A stretch of DNA of 20,858 nucleotides from a virus, in the IMG/VR virus record IMGVR_UViG_3300042879_001178, positions 1 through 20,858 of that record; one strand, given 5' to 3'. The position numbers and the translations under genes were made by a program. A model generated the notes under the pieces. It saw only the letters and a list, made by a program, of their open reading frames with translations, searched no databases and was not told the DNA's origin. Within the stretch, counting starts at the first letter, position 1. Each line of letters opens with the position of its first letter. Shown piece by piece: positions 13,691-20,858 of this stretch.

Positions 13691-14875
13691 TTATGCAGCG
13701 TTGCCCGTAAAGACCTTAACAGCGTCGGACTGACCAAGATCGCCCCAGATACGCATGGTGACACGGAAGCCAACCTCATCAGATGCGAAGTAAGCATCGT
13801 CCGAACGTGCAACTTCAATGCCGCCAACCTGGCGAACGTGGTACGAACCGAACCAACCGAACGCAACCGACTTCGCGCTGGTTGCCGTAGCGGCAACGTC
13901 GGGGTTCTCGAAAATCGGGAAACCCATGAACGAATCGGCAACGCCGATCGAAGCAGCCGGAACATACAGGTACTGACCTGCGGTGTCCTTCAGCTTGCGA
14001 AGCGTGCCCATGCTTGAACGACGCATCATCCAACCCGCACCGTTACGGACGTAAGCGCCGTCAACGGAGTGAGCGAGATCAATGAGGTTGTCAGCAGTGA
14101 ACGCGCCACTGACAGCAGTACCACCAGTGATACCAGCGCCAGCGGCAGCAATGATTCCCTTAGCCTCAACAGTGCCAGTGCCAACAGTCAGAAGGTTGTT
14201 GACCTTGATACCGATAGAAGTTCCCAGGGTGCGGCCCAGGTAGGCAACGAGATCAATGCCCGAATCCTGAAGCAGCTCGCGGCTGACCTTGGTGAGAACA
14301 GCGACCTTCTGTGACTTCAGCGTGATGCTGGAGAACGTGGGGTCAAGTTCCGTGATGGTCGTGCCTTCAGCGATTGCGGTTGCTGCGGGGCGGGTAGCCT
14401 CAACAGGAACCTTAATATCTTCGCCGGAAGCGGTGTTGAGCAGGGTGACAATGTTGCCGTCAAGCATCGGGCCGACGGTGACAAGCTTCTCCTGAATAAC
14501 GTCGTAGAACGACTGCGGAACGATTGAAGAATCGTCAGCGGTGTTCAGGTCACGACGCTCAAACGTGTGCGAGCGAATCTCACCAGCGGCGAGTGCACGA
14601 ACAACGTCAAAGTCACCTGCGGTCTTGGCGGCGCGAACGTCGCGGATTTCAGGTGCGGCAGCCATTGATGCTTCAATGTCGAAGGCGCGTGCCTCAGCGG
14701 CCTGAAGGTCACTGATCTTCTGCGAACGCTCATCAATGTCAGCCATCATACGGCTGTAGGACTGCTCCTCATCGGCAGACAGATCGCGCTTCTCAGCGGC
14801 TGCCGCGTCAAGGAGCGACTTGGCGGCGTGCCACGCCGACTGGCGAGCCTCCACCTGGCGCTTCAGGTACTCCAT
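13691..14875 (-). CDS. Major capsid protein, HK97 fold
   Basis: The 394-residue protein has a charged, coiled N-terminal region (1 to about 75, MEYLKRQVEARQSAW ... DERSQKISDLQAAEARA), which matches the delta domain that serves as built-in scaffold and is cut away by the protease. The mature part includes the typical E-loop and A-domain segments: SSITLKSQKVAVLTKVSREL, LVAYLGRTLGTSIGI, GWMMRRSSMGTLRKLKD and GFPIFENPDV. It follows the protease gene after a 98-base gap with stem-loops, and GGAAAGGGGA precedes the ATG, consistent with strong independent translation. Cleavage probably lies between about residues 75 and 110; the exact site is not visible. Confidence 0.92.
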   Translation of the reverse strand: MEYLKRQVEARQSAWHAAKSLLDAAAAEKRDLSADEEQSYSRMMADIDERSQKISDLQAAEARAFDIEASMAAAPEIRDVRAAKTAGDFDVVRALAAGEIRSHTFERRDLNTADDSSIVPQSFYDVIQEKLVTVGPMLDGNIVTLLNTASGEDIKVPVEATRPAATAIAEGTTITELDPTFSSITLKSQKVAVLTKVSRELLQDSGIDLVAYLGRTLGTSIGIKVNNLLTVGTGTVEAKGIIAAAGAGITGGTAVSGAFTADNLIDLAHSVDGAYVRNGAGWMMRRSSMGTLRKLKDTAGQYLYVPAASIGVADSFMGFPIFENPDVAATATSAKSVAFGWFGSYHVRQVGGIEVARSDDAYFASDEVGFRVTMRIWGDLGQSDAVKVFTGNAA

Positions 14876-14916
14876 TAGAGTCCCCTTTCCTTAGTTAGTT
14901 TGAATTGTTTACAAAC

Positions 14917-14960
14917 GCGAAGCGGCTCCGCTTACGCAATCCTGCCCATCGGCTCCGATG
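14917..14960 (-). other. Two tandem small stem-loops between protease and capsid genes
   Basis: AAGCGG-CT-CCGCTT (14920-14933, extendable by GCG/CGC with a bulge) and CATCGG-CT-CCGATG (14947-14960) share the core CGGCTCCG. They occupy most of the only sizeable gap in the head module, just ahead of the capsid ribosome site. They may act as a processing site, an attenuator or mRNA stabiliser. No consensus promoter is evident. Confidence 0.5.
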
Positions 14961-14973
14961 TAGTAGGAAGTTT

Positions 14974-15786
14974 TTAGATGCCGAAAGTTTTAGCGGCAAG
15001 ATCAATCTGCTTTTGCAGAAGTGAAATGGGAATGGAAACGCTGGCCTCAACTTCAATTTCAGTTCCGTCGCCTTCGTGCATAGCGCCTTCCCCTTCATGG
15101 GTCACACCGTCGTAACCAAGTTCGCCTAGGTTCTCCATACCCACAACCCCATCGTCACTCAGTTTCAAAGTATTGATAACTTCAAAAAGTGTAGCAACCT
15201 GATCGGCAGTCAAAGTGTTTCCGGCTTGCAGCTCATTGATTGCCAGCGCGAGCGCGTCAGCGTCTACTGACGCACGGGTAGCAAGGTCACGCATGGCGCG
15301 AACACTAGCAGTCGTCTGCGGGTATGCGGGAACACCAGTGACAACACTGACTTCATGCAAACGAACTTCATTTAGGGTGCGCTCGTTTCCGTCAACTGAC
15401 CACGCATCCTTGACAGTAGAAAATCCGAAACTCATTCCGGTTATATCGCCCCTTGCAACCAAAGCGCGAATGTCGCGCCCCGCTGTCGTGTCAGGCAAAT
15501 CAATTTCAACGTAGCCACCGTCAGGACGATCTTCAATGCGCAGAGTCTTTGCACGGGTCGAACCAAGTAGCAGCGTGTCATCGTGATTCACATACGCCCG
15601 AATGTCATTCTTTGACTTCAGCGTGCGAGTGAAAGCACCTGGCGCGATACGTTCGGTGAAAGGCAGCGGAAGGCTAGGTGCGTTGTATCGCCACGCGTAA
15701 CCGCCGAACGTCATTCCGTCGCCGTTTTCCATTGCGCGAATCTCAGTGACTTCCGCTGCAAAGGTGCGGATTTCAATAGCTGACAT
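14974..15786 (-). CDS. Nested in-frame start: protease-only form (putative)
   Basis: Inside the long gene, ATG 15786 (residue 237, MSAIEIRTFAAEVTEIRAME) is preceded by AAGGAAGGACAGAA, one of the best Shine-Dalgarno sites in the window at ideal spacing. It starts exactly at the protease domain. The product would be 270 residues and would include the whole catalytic domain and acidic tail. Nested products are known in phage head genes such as lambda C/Nu3. Use of this start is inferred from the ribosome site and domain border. Confidence 0.6.
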   Translation of the reverse strand: MSAIEIRTFAAEVTEIRAMENGDGMTFGGYAWRYNAPSLPLPFTERIAPGAFTRTLKSKNDIRAYVNHDDTLLLGSTRAKTLRIEDRPDGGYVEIDLPDTTAGRDIRALVARGDITGMSFGFSTVKDAWSVDGNERTLNEVRLHEVSVVTGVPAYPQTTASVRAMRDLATRASVDADALALAINELQAGNTLTADQVATLFEVINTLKLSDDGVVGMENLGELGYDGVTHEGEGAMHEGDGTEIEVEASVSIPISLLQKQIDLAAKTFGI

Positions 15787-16494
15787 TTCTGTCCTTCCTT
15801 GCAAACGATTTGATTCACGTTCTAGCCAACGGGTCGCGGGTCTAGGATCAGTGGGGTCAATTCCCCACAGGTAATGTGCGACAGCTCCCGCACCGGGCCA
15901 TTCTGGGTCGTCAGTGTTTCGGTTCTTTGATGCTTCAAGGTCTACAGCGTGCCGCTGTGACCAAGCGTAAGCGCGGATAATCTTATCATCTGAAATGTTT
16001 CCGTCAGCCATTTCACGCGCTTCACGCACAGTCTGATCAGTAACGCCGTCACCCGCGAAACCTTCACGGCGCAATTCCAAACCACGTGCCGCCGCTGTTT
16101 GCATATAGTTTGGCGGTGTCGCCCTAGTCTCAACAGGTATTGATGCGGGTACGCGTTCTTCCCCTTCGGGCTGCCACGCGTTGCAGTAGTAAGCGCCGCT
16201 CACGTAGTCGTCCCATTTTTCGCACCAAGCTTTATCGCCGCGCACGTTCGTTTCATCATAGAAGTAGCAGTTGCCGCACGCCCTACCTTCTGGCACCGAC
16301 TGATCCAATGCGGGGCGGTAGTTGTCTGGCAGTGCGCGTTCCCCACCGGGCCGCATACCCTCTTGAATGGACACGGCAACCATTTGCTCAATAGCGTCCT
16401 TCTTATTTGCGTGACAGCCGACTACACGACCAGTTTCCGCGATGGTTGCCCAACCGCTGCAATCAGGAGACTTGTCAGTAATGTAGTACGGCAT
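14974..16494 (-). CDS. Prohead protease with N-terminal Cys-rich extension (capsid maturation protein)
   Basis: The 506-residue product starts at ATG 16494, after the upstream stop and an AGGA site. Residues 1-45 hold a small domain (SPDCSGWATIAETGRVVGCH). Residues 73-104 hold CGNC ... WC ... YYC, four cysteines likely binding a metal. A third segment (about 127-225, PPNYMQTAAARGLELRREGF ... WPGAGAVAHYLWGID) resembles domains fused to other phage proteases. From residue 237 follows an HK97-type protease with the expected H304, S355 in GMSFGF and E381 in LHEVSVV. The acidic end (EGEGAMHEGDGTEIEVEASV) may act in scaffolding. The family cuts the capsid delta domain and itself. An internal start at 15786 may give a short form. 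Confidence 0.85.
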   Translation of the reverse strand: MPYYITDKSPDCSGWATIAETGRVVGCHANKKDAIEQMVAVSIQEGMRPGGERALPDNYRPALDQSVPEGRACGNCYFYDETNVRGDKAWCEKWDDYVSGAYYCNAWQPEGEERVPASIPVETRATPPNYMQTAAARGLELRREGFAGDGVTDQTVREAREMADGNISDDKIIRAYAWSQRHAVDLEASKNRNTDDPEWPGAGAVAHYLWGIDPTDPRPATRWLERESNRLQGRTEMSAIEIRTFAAEVTEIRAMENGDGMTFGGYAWRYNAPSLPLPFTERIAPGAFTRTLKSKNDIRAYVNHDDTLLLGSTRAKTLRIEDRPDGGYVEIDLPDTTAGRDIRALVARGDITGMSFGFSTVKDAWSVDGNERTLNEVRLHEVSVVTGVPAYPQTTASVRAMRDLATRASVDADALALAINELQAGNTLTADQVATLFEVINTLKLSDDGVVGMENLGELGYDGVTHEGEGAMHEGDGTEIEVEASVSIPISLLQKQIDLAAKTFGI

Positions 16495-16498
16495 TTGT

Positions 16499-17203
16499 CT
16501 AGTCCTGCCTTTGAATCGCCAAGGCACATGCTGTGCCGTTTGCTGATGCGTAAACCGCTTCACCGGGATATAGGTCCATTGTGATGAGCTCACCGCCGCG
16601 CAAACGTATTGCGCTTCCTGCTGTGCCTAAGTAAATGTCATGCAGCCCGTTGTATTGCTCAGTAAAGCCAAGTTCAAAATGAACGTCTGTTGCGCCTGAT
16701 GATGCGACGAAACTCATTGCATATTTCGTTGAAGGCTTTAGTGTGTGCACTTTGACGGAAGAAATCACACCGCCGCCCTGCTTACTTGTTGGCACAAATT
16801 CTGAACTGATGACAGTTCCGCCCGTGATGTTTGTTGCGCGAGTCAATACAGACTGATATGAGTCAGAATGATTCCTGTTTAAGTTGTATGCCTGAACTGC
16901 TGACCCTGCTGTGTAGTTAACGCCTTCAATCAAAGAAGCGTTCACGCTGTTCGACGCAACGTCAATGCTGTAAAACTCAAACTGTGCGCCGTGTGATCCT
17001 GTATTCAAACCGAATGACACCGTGCCACCGTTAGACACACTAAAAAACGATTGCGCCAAGTAGACGTAACCGTCACGGCTGTAGTCACCAACGTCGCCTT
17101 CAGGCTGCTGATTTTGTAGCACCACACGCTGTGTGTCGGTGCTTGGTGGCACAACCATTGTTTGCGCTGTGCCGACAGTGACAACACTACGTGAAATCGT
17201 CAC
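16499..17203 (-). CDS. Unrecognised beta-rich protein between portal and protease
   Basis: The 234-residue protein starts with GTG, overlapping the portal stop as GTGA. It is rich in Ser, Thr, Val, Gly and Asn with alternating strand patterns (TVSFGLNTGSHGAQFEFYSI; TKYAMSFVASSGATDVHFEL) and ends with a domain that looks compact and beta-sandwich-like (LRGGELITMDLYPGEAVYAS). There is no signal peptide, membrane span or catalytic motif. I do not recognise the family. Being inside the head module and coupled to portal translation, a virion role (decoration protein, head fibre or portal-associated part) is the best guess, but it is inference only. In most HK97-like phages the protease directly follows the portal. 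Confidence 0.75.
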   Translation of the reverse strand: MTISRSVVTVGTAQTMVVPPSTDTQRVVLQNQQPEGDVGDYSRDGYVYLAQSFFSVSNGGTVSFGLNTGSHGAQFEFYSIDVASNSVNASLIEGVNYTAGSAVQAYNLNRNHSDSYQSVLTRATNITGGTVISSEFVPTSKQGGGVISSVKVHTLKPSTKYAMSFVASSGATDVHFELGFTEQYNGLHDIYLGTAGSAIRLRGGELITMDLYPGEAVYASANGTACALAIQRQD

Positions 17204-18558
17204 TGCCCATCACCGATGTACGCGGCAGCGGGGTCAGTCGGGTCAAACGTTGCTGCCTGCTGAAGCTGAACAGACGGCAAACCAGTGTGCATGATCGGCG
17301 GCAGCCCGACAGCGGCGAGAGACTCTGAAGGATCAAATCCCATCGTGACAAGACGCGCCAACATTTGCGTACGCTTTTCAGTCTCAACAATGTTCGCGGC
17401 AGCAAGGTTCACATTCGCCAGCGGAACGCGGTACACGTCGCCACCCTCAACAGGCAGCATGTCCTCAACAACGTGAATGTCATTGATTGAAAGGAACCCT
17501 GCTTGTGTCGCGCTTGAATACGCGGCGTAACGTTCTGTCAGGTTGGCGCGTAGCAAACCATCAACGTTGAACTTCAGGAAAGCATCGGAAGGCAGAAGCC
17601 GCGAATAGGCAGCTTCAATCTTTTCAATGTACGGAAGCAACGTGTAGGTAACGAACTGCTTTGAATTTTCTTCAACGCTCGCATACGACATTGCACCCGG
17701 CTTCGTTGACTGAAGCATGTGCGGGGGGATGCGGAAAATTCTTGCAATTTCTTCAACCGCAAATTCACGTGATTCAAGCATCTGTGCTTCGTTAGGCTCA
17801 ACAGATGTTTTCATAAACTTAGCGCCGCCAGAAAGAATCCCCGGACGGAACGCCTTACGCAAACCCTTGTGACCGCGTTCCCATGCAGACTGCATTGACT
17901 CTGCCTGCTCCGCAGTCACGTCACCCGGAACTTCAATCACACCGCCGATGGTGCTTCCGCTTCCGAAGAACTGTGCACTGAAATCTTCAAGCGCCTTCGA
18001 CAGCCCGAACGTTTCCCGCATTTCAGTAACGCGACTCACGCCAACCAACGCGCCAGGACGGCGAAGCTCAGTCAGGTGAATAACGTCCTGTTCTTGCAGA
18101 ACGTATGCCTGATCCACAACGAATTCAATTTGACCCATCGCGTTACGGCGAACCGTGATGCGTGACGGATCAAGCACAGTCAACGCGACAATATCGCCGT
18201 TACCGTTGCGGATAATGCGCGTGTAAGAATTGCCGGCGATCATCAGCGACACAAGCAGTGACTGGTAATGGTCACTGCGCTGCATTGAAGAATCAGGTTC
18301 CGGCTGCTCAACCCATGCAGGCTGTGGCGTGTACGGGTAGCGTGCACCGTTACGGCGAACAAACGTGCCAAGGGGCAGCGTGCTAATCGTGTCAGAGATC
18401 AAACGTATGGACGCGTAGACAGCAGCAATAGTCAGACTGTTAGCCTGAGAAATGTTTACGCCAGCACGAGTCGTTGACGGAATCATCCCACCAGACTCGA
18501 AAAGAGTCTGAAAAGAAATCGCCCGTGCCTCCTGCGGCTTCAGCAAGCGGTTCAACAT
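17200..18558 (-). CDS. Portal protein, HK97 family
   Basis: The 452-residue protein shows the family's usual landmarks: IAAVYASIRLISDTISTLPL near the N-terminus, LLVSLMIAGNSYTRIIRNGN, VLDPSRITVRRN, DVIHLTELRRPGALVGVSRV, and EEIARIFRIPPHMLQSTKPG followed by EENSKQFVTYTLLPYIEKIE. Twelve copies form the ring at one vertex through which DNA is packaged and to which the tail joins. The C-terminal tail (DPTDPAAAYIGDGQ) is flexible and acidic. The start overlaps the stop of the small membrane protein by one base (TAATG). Length and order are normal for the family. Confidence 0.92.
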   Translation of the reverse strand: MLNRLLKPQEARAISFQTLFESGGMIPSTTRAGVNISQANSLTIAAVYASIRLISDTISTLPLGTFVRRNGARYPYTPQPAWVEQPEPDSSMQRSDHYQSLLVSLMIAGNSYTRIIRNGNGDIVALTVLDPSRITVRRNAMGQIEFVVDQAYVLQEQDVIHLTELRRPGALVGVSRVTEMRETFGLSKALEDFSAQFFGSGSTIGGVIEVPGDVTAEQAESMQSAWERGHKGLRKAFRPGILSGGAKFMKTSVEPNEAQMLESREFAVEEIARIFRIPPHMLQSTKPGAMSYASVEENSKQFVTYTLLPYIEKIEAAYSRLLPSDAFLKFNVDGLLRANLTERYAAYSSATQAGFLSINDIHVVEDMLPVEGGDVYRVPLANVNLAAANIVETEKRTQMLARLVTMGFDPSESLAAVGLPPIMHTGLPSVQLQQAATFDPTDPAAAYIGDGQ

Positions 18559-18692
18559 TAGTCACGCTCCAAAGCCATACCGAACAGGACAAGACCGACA
18601 CCAGCAACAACAATACCCGCAGGAACAAACACCAACGCCACACCGACAGCAACCGCCACCACACCGACGGCTTGCAGAACAGTTGCAAACAT
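18558..18692 (-). CDS. 44-residue two-span membrane protein
   Basis: The gene is short but clear: 44 residues starting MFATVLQAVGVVAVAVGVAL, a VPAG turn, a second hydrophobic span IVVAGVGLVLFGMA and a charged end LERD. It would form a helical hairpin in the membrane. An AGGGG site lies just upstream, and its TAA overlaps the portal ATG. Similar mini membrane proteins occur between terminase and portal in other actinophages, with no known role; an effect on the host membrane or superinfection is possible but not shown. Confidence 0.75.
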   Translation of the reverse strand: MFATVLQAVGVVAVAVGVALVFVPAGIVVAGVGLVLFGMALERD

Positions 18693-18700
18693 GAAAACCC

Positions 18701-20260
18701 CTATGCGTAAAATTGTGGAACAGGAGCAACCACAGGCGCTTCCTGATTTACTGCACGTTCAACACCCATCACTGCCGCAACCGCCAAGTCAATTCGGCGC
18801 GTAGAAGATTTAGATTCCTTCATAATACGCGTGCCGCGACTGTCCTGCTTCAACACTGCATTACTAACGTGACGCGTTAATGCTGCATTACCGTCATGCG
18901 TAAGTGCACGCGTAGACACCATGTCAGTAAAACGTTTAGTTGCCGGAGTCATGCGTGCAGCTGATTGCGGAAATTCCACAATAGGCAAACCCTCATCAGC
19001 GAGAACTTCCAAAGACCGCGACCACAAATGCGGGTCAGCAATAACTTCACGCACACGCCAACGCAAACAACACGTCTTGATCATTTCCTCAACATCAAGA
19101 ATCGGCACACGCCATTCCTGCGCACCTGGCGGTTTCTCCCAATGACCAGCAACAACCACATGCGGAAACTCTGAAATCTCGACAGCGACAAGCGCAGTGG
19201 AGTCACCAGAGAACGAACCGTCAAGGGACAGCACCACGTCAACACCGTCAGGGATTGTGCGTGCAGCTTGGCACTCATCCCACGCCAACTGTGATAACCA
19301 TTGACCCTGCAAAGAAACGGGACGGTTAAACCAGTAACGTTCCCATTCAGCCGACGAAGTTTGTGGGTCATCAAATGAATCCGCGATTGCTTCTAAGTCC
19401 ATCCAATCGGCGGCAGGCCCATACACTTCCCGCAACCCGTTCATGCGATGCGTCTTGAATTTCGGGTCATGCTTCGCGCCAGCCTGCTTGTGATCAAACA
19501 GCAAGCCAACATCGGACACGCGCTTTTCAGTGACTGCCTTCGCGTATTCGTGTGTTCCCTCAGCAACCGAGCCTTCACCTGGCGCGTACATCGTTGTCGT
19601 TTCCAAACACCAACCTGAAGCAATCTTGCGCTTCAAAAGGTTACGCAACACGACTTGATGCATACGCTTCAACTTAGGCAACACCCACAGATGCGTTTCG
19701 TCAAACACTGTGAACGTTGACTTGCCACCATCCTTTGACGAATCGGCAGCAGACTCCGGCGAGATCACGCCACCGTCAGGAAGATTGATACGCGTCAAAC
19801 CCACGTCAATGCGCCCATACGTTTCCGTCAACGCCTTTGCGCCCGTGTCCGGCGACAACATATAACGGATAGCGTCATACGTGTTTCCGGCCTGACTCAG
19901 CTCGGTAGCGAAACACAAAACTTCAGGACGCTTCACGGGAACCCCGACAGGTTCACCTTCCGCGTACACGTAACCCCACGCCGACACTTCGCCAGCAACC
20001 GCGAAGTGATCAAACCGCACCGGGCCAAGTGCCTCAGCGCACGCTATGAACGCGGCAAGCTCAGACTTCGCACGCCCCTTCGGGCGGGAGATCACACCAC
20101 GGCGAACACGTCGCCTGCCGTCCTTGTCAATCTCATAGCAGCGCAACACAAACGCGGCAAACTCATCGTCAAGCATGATTGGCGAACCTTCAATGTCGCC
20201 AGGGCCATGCACAAGAAAAGTCTCAACCCAATCAATGACCTGTAAACCAAGAGTCAGCAT
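18701..20260 (-). CDS. Terminase large subunit (ATPase-nuclease)
   Basis: The 519-residue packaging motor has an N-terminal ATPase with a deviant Walker A in GVISRPKGRAKSE (about 55-67), Walker B TVFDETH (D187, E188) and a coupling segment near LETTTMYAP. The C-terminal RNase H-like nuclease has its three acidic positions in SLDGSFSGDSTALV (D347), VIADPHLW (D409) and RRIDLAVAA (D491). It cuts concatemeric DNA and pumps it through the portal. It overlaps the small subunit stop by one base. The packaging type (cos or pac) cannot be told from this gene by eye. Confidence 0.92.
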   Translation of the reverse strand: MLTLGLQVIDWVETFLVHGPGDIEGSPIMLDDEFAAFVLRCYEIDKDGRRRVRRGVISRPKGRAKSELAAFIACAEALGPVRFDHFAVAGEVSAWGYVYAEGEPVGVPVKRPEVLCFATELSQAGNTYDAIRYMLSPDTGAKALTETYGRIDVGLTRINLPDGGVISPESAADSSKDGGKSTFTVFDETHLWVLPKLKRMHQVVLRNLLKRKIASGWCLETTTMYAPGEGSVAEGTHEYAKAVTEKRVSDVGLLFDHKQAGAKHDPKFKTHRMNGLREVYGPAADWMDLEAIADSFDDPQTSSAEWERYWFNRPVSLQGQWLSQLAWDECQAARTIPDGVDVVLSLDGSFSGDSTALVAVEISEFPHVVVAGHWEKPPGAQEWRVPILDVEEMIKTCCLRWRVREVIADPHLWSRSLEVLADEGLPIVEFPQSAARMTPATKRFTDMVSTRALTHDGNAALTRHVSNAVLKQDSRGTRIMKESKSSTRRIDLAVAAVMGVERAVNQEAPVVAPVPQFYA

Positions 20261-20688
20261 TAGGATTCAACGACCGCCAACAAACGTTCACGGCGATCAC
20301 CAGACACCCGCTGTGGTTTCGGTGCGTCCTTCACGTCATCGTCAATCGCGATACGTAACCGCATCCGATCTTCAGGAGTCGCACCAAACTTCGCAACCCT
20401 CAAACGCAATTCGGCAGCGACACCCGGACTGCCTGACCAAAGCTCATTGTGCAGCAGTGCCGTGTCTAAAAGGAAATCCCAGTCAGCGTCAATGAACGTG
20501 ACCGCTAGTGGGGAACGTCGCCACGTCGCCCACCATGCCTGCGTGCGCTCACTCCACAGAACACCGCCAGGAAGGTCAGGGCCACGCTCAACACCATCAG
20601 CAGCAACCTTGCGAAACTCTGCTTCACGGCGTGCAGTGTCATTAGCGCGGGAACGTTCTGCCTTCGGTGCGGGACCACGACCAGCCAT
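20260..20688 (-). CDS. Terminase small subunit
   Basis: From ATG 20688 the protein is 142 residues and begins MAGRGPAPKAERSRANDTAR, a start shared by many actinophage small terminases. The centre (LPGGVLWSERTQAWWATWRR, DADWDFLLDTALLHNELW) is helical, and it ends with a basic SGDRRERLLAVV segment. The subunit recognises phage DNA and regulates the large subunit. A GTG at 20694 would add two residues and overlap the upstream stop as GTGA, so the true start is uncertain by six bases. Its stop overlaps the large subunit start (TAATG). Confidence 0.8.
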   Translation of the reverse strand: MAGRGPAPKAERSRANDTARREAEFRKVAADGVERGPDLPGGVLWSERTQAWWATWRRSPLAVTFIDADWDFLLDTALLHNELWSGSPGVAAELRLRVAKFGATPEDRMRLRIAIDDDVKDAPKPQRVSGDRRERLLAVVES

Positions 20689-20690
20689 AA

Positions 20691-20858
20691 TCACACCCCA
20701 ACCAAATCAGACACCAGTGAAGAAATATCGGCAAGCCTACGCGAAGAACCCTGCCAACGATTACCAGTCACGGTCATGTAGCGCCCACGGTCATACACTT
20801 CAACCTGACCCATGCGGCGACCCTTGCCGACTTCAGCAAAACCCCAAATGTGCAAACC
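20691..20858 (-). CDS. C-terminal part of a primase-polymerase-like (AEP/PrimPol) protein, 5' end outside window
   Basis: The last 55 residues are present. GLHIWG supplies the His expected in AEP motif II (s-x-H), and VEVYDRGRYMTVTGN matches motif III with its acidic residue followed by the R-Y-x-T-V-T-G pattern common in phage primase-polymerases. The protein then ends only 23 residues after TGN, so no helicase domain follows: it is either a stand-alone primase domain or one placed at a C-terminus. Motif I lies beyond the window. The stop TGA lies 2 nt before the ATG of the small terminase, joining replication and packaging genes in one unit. The family call is fairly good for so short a fragment. 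Confidence 0.65.
   Translation of the reverse strand, partial: GLHIWGFAEVGKGRRMGQVEVYDRGRYMTVTGNRWQGSSRRLADISSLVSDLVGV

Noticed and set aside
13499-14017. 172-residue plus-strand frame opposite capsid and GT4 genes
   Set aside because: It crosses the intergenic hairpin and the ends of two well supported genes and shows no recognisable domain.
16495-16593. N-terminal extension of the protease gene from 16593
   Set aside because: It would overlap the preceding gene by about 95 bases, while ATG 16494 lies 4 bases after that gene's stop with an AGGA site.
1-20858. tRNA genes, CRISPR array, insertion sequence, integrase or attachment site
   Set aside because: No cloverleaf-like segment, regular direct repeats, transposase or integrase frame was seen; the short repeats found are Gly codons in the fibre gene.

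Overview
The window is part of a tailed double-stranded DNA phage genome (siphovirus type, HK97-fold capsid), either free or as a prophage fragment. It is almost entirely coding and the gaps are all under about 100 bases. The host is most likely an actinobacterium: the r1t-type holin, the M15-peptidase endolysin, the small terminase beginning MAGRGPAP, the Cys/His HTH protein and the VPAG-turn mini membrane protein all resemble actinophage proteins. Base composition looks moderate by eye, so a freshwater or marine actinobacterium is as plausible as a high-GC soil genus. This host call is inference. No integrase, repressor, tRNA or CRISPR is visible, so lifestyle cannot be decided.

Layout. The left edge (1-454) carries three small plus-strand genes: a partial unknown, a 35-residue zinc ribbon and a small HTH protein. 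They converge on a long minus-strand array that fills the rest. Read in transcription order (right to left), the array holds: the end of a primase-like gene (AEP/PrimPol motifs), small terminase, large terminase, a 44-residue membrane protein, portal, an unknown beta-rich protein, and a prohead protease with a long N-terminal extension. Next come the HK97 major capsid protein, a GT4 glycosyltransferase, a GT2 glycosyltransferase, a SAM methyltransferase, the head-tail adaptor, a probable tail terminator and the major tail protein. Then follow the tail assembly chaperone with a -1 frameshift, an HK97-gp10-like protein, the tape measure, a minor tail hub protein, a glycine-rich tail fibre and a small fibre-associated protein. 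The array ends with a membrane protein, holin, M15 endolysin, a Cys/His HTH protein and a DEDDy exonuclease with a C-terminal zinc ribbon.

How the genes work together. Terminase and portal package DNA into a capsid built from an HK97-type major capsid protein and matured by the protease. Adaptor, terminator, major tail protein, chaperones and tape measure build a non-contractile tail; the tape measure length suggests roughly 130 nm. The glycine-rich fibre probably binds the host, and holin plus endolysin lyse it. Genes are tightly coupled: TAATG, ATGA and GTGA overlaps are frequent, and most other starts have a strong Shine-Dalgarno sequence. Stem-loops flank the capsid gene and may set its expression apart.

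The most interesting points are these: the two-glycosyltransferase plus methyltransferase cassette inserted between capsid and adaptor; a -1 frameshift signal (CCCTTTG) with a hairpin that contains the zero-frame stop; a nested in-frame start with a strong ribosome binding site inside the protease gene; an unrecognised beta-rich protein between portal and protease; a tail fibre with a tandemly duplicated glycine-rich domain; and a minor tail protein carrying the same 14-residue pattern at both ends.
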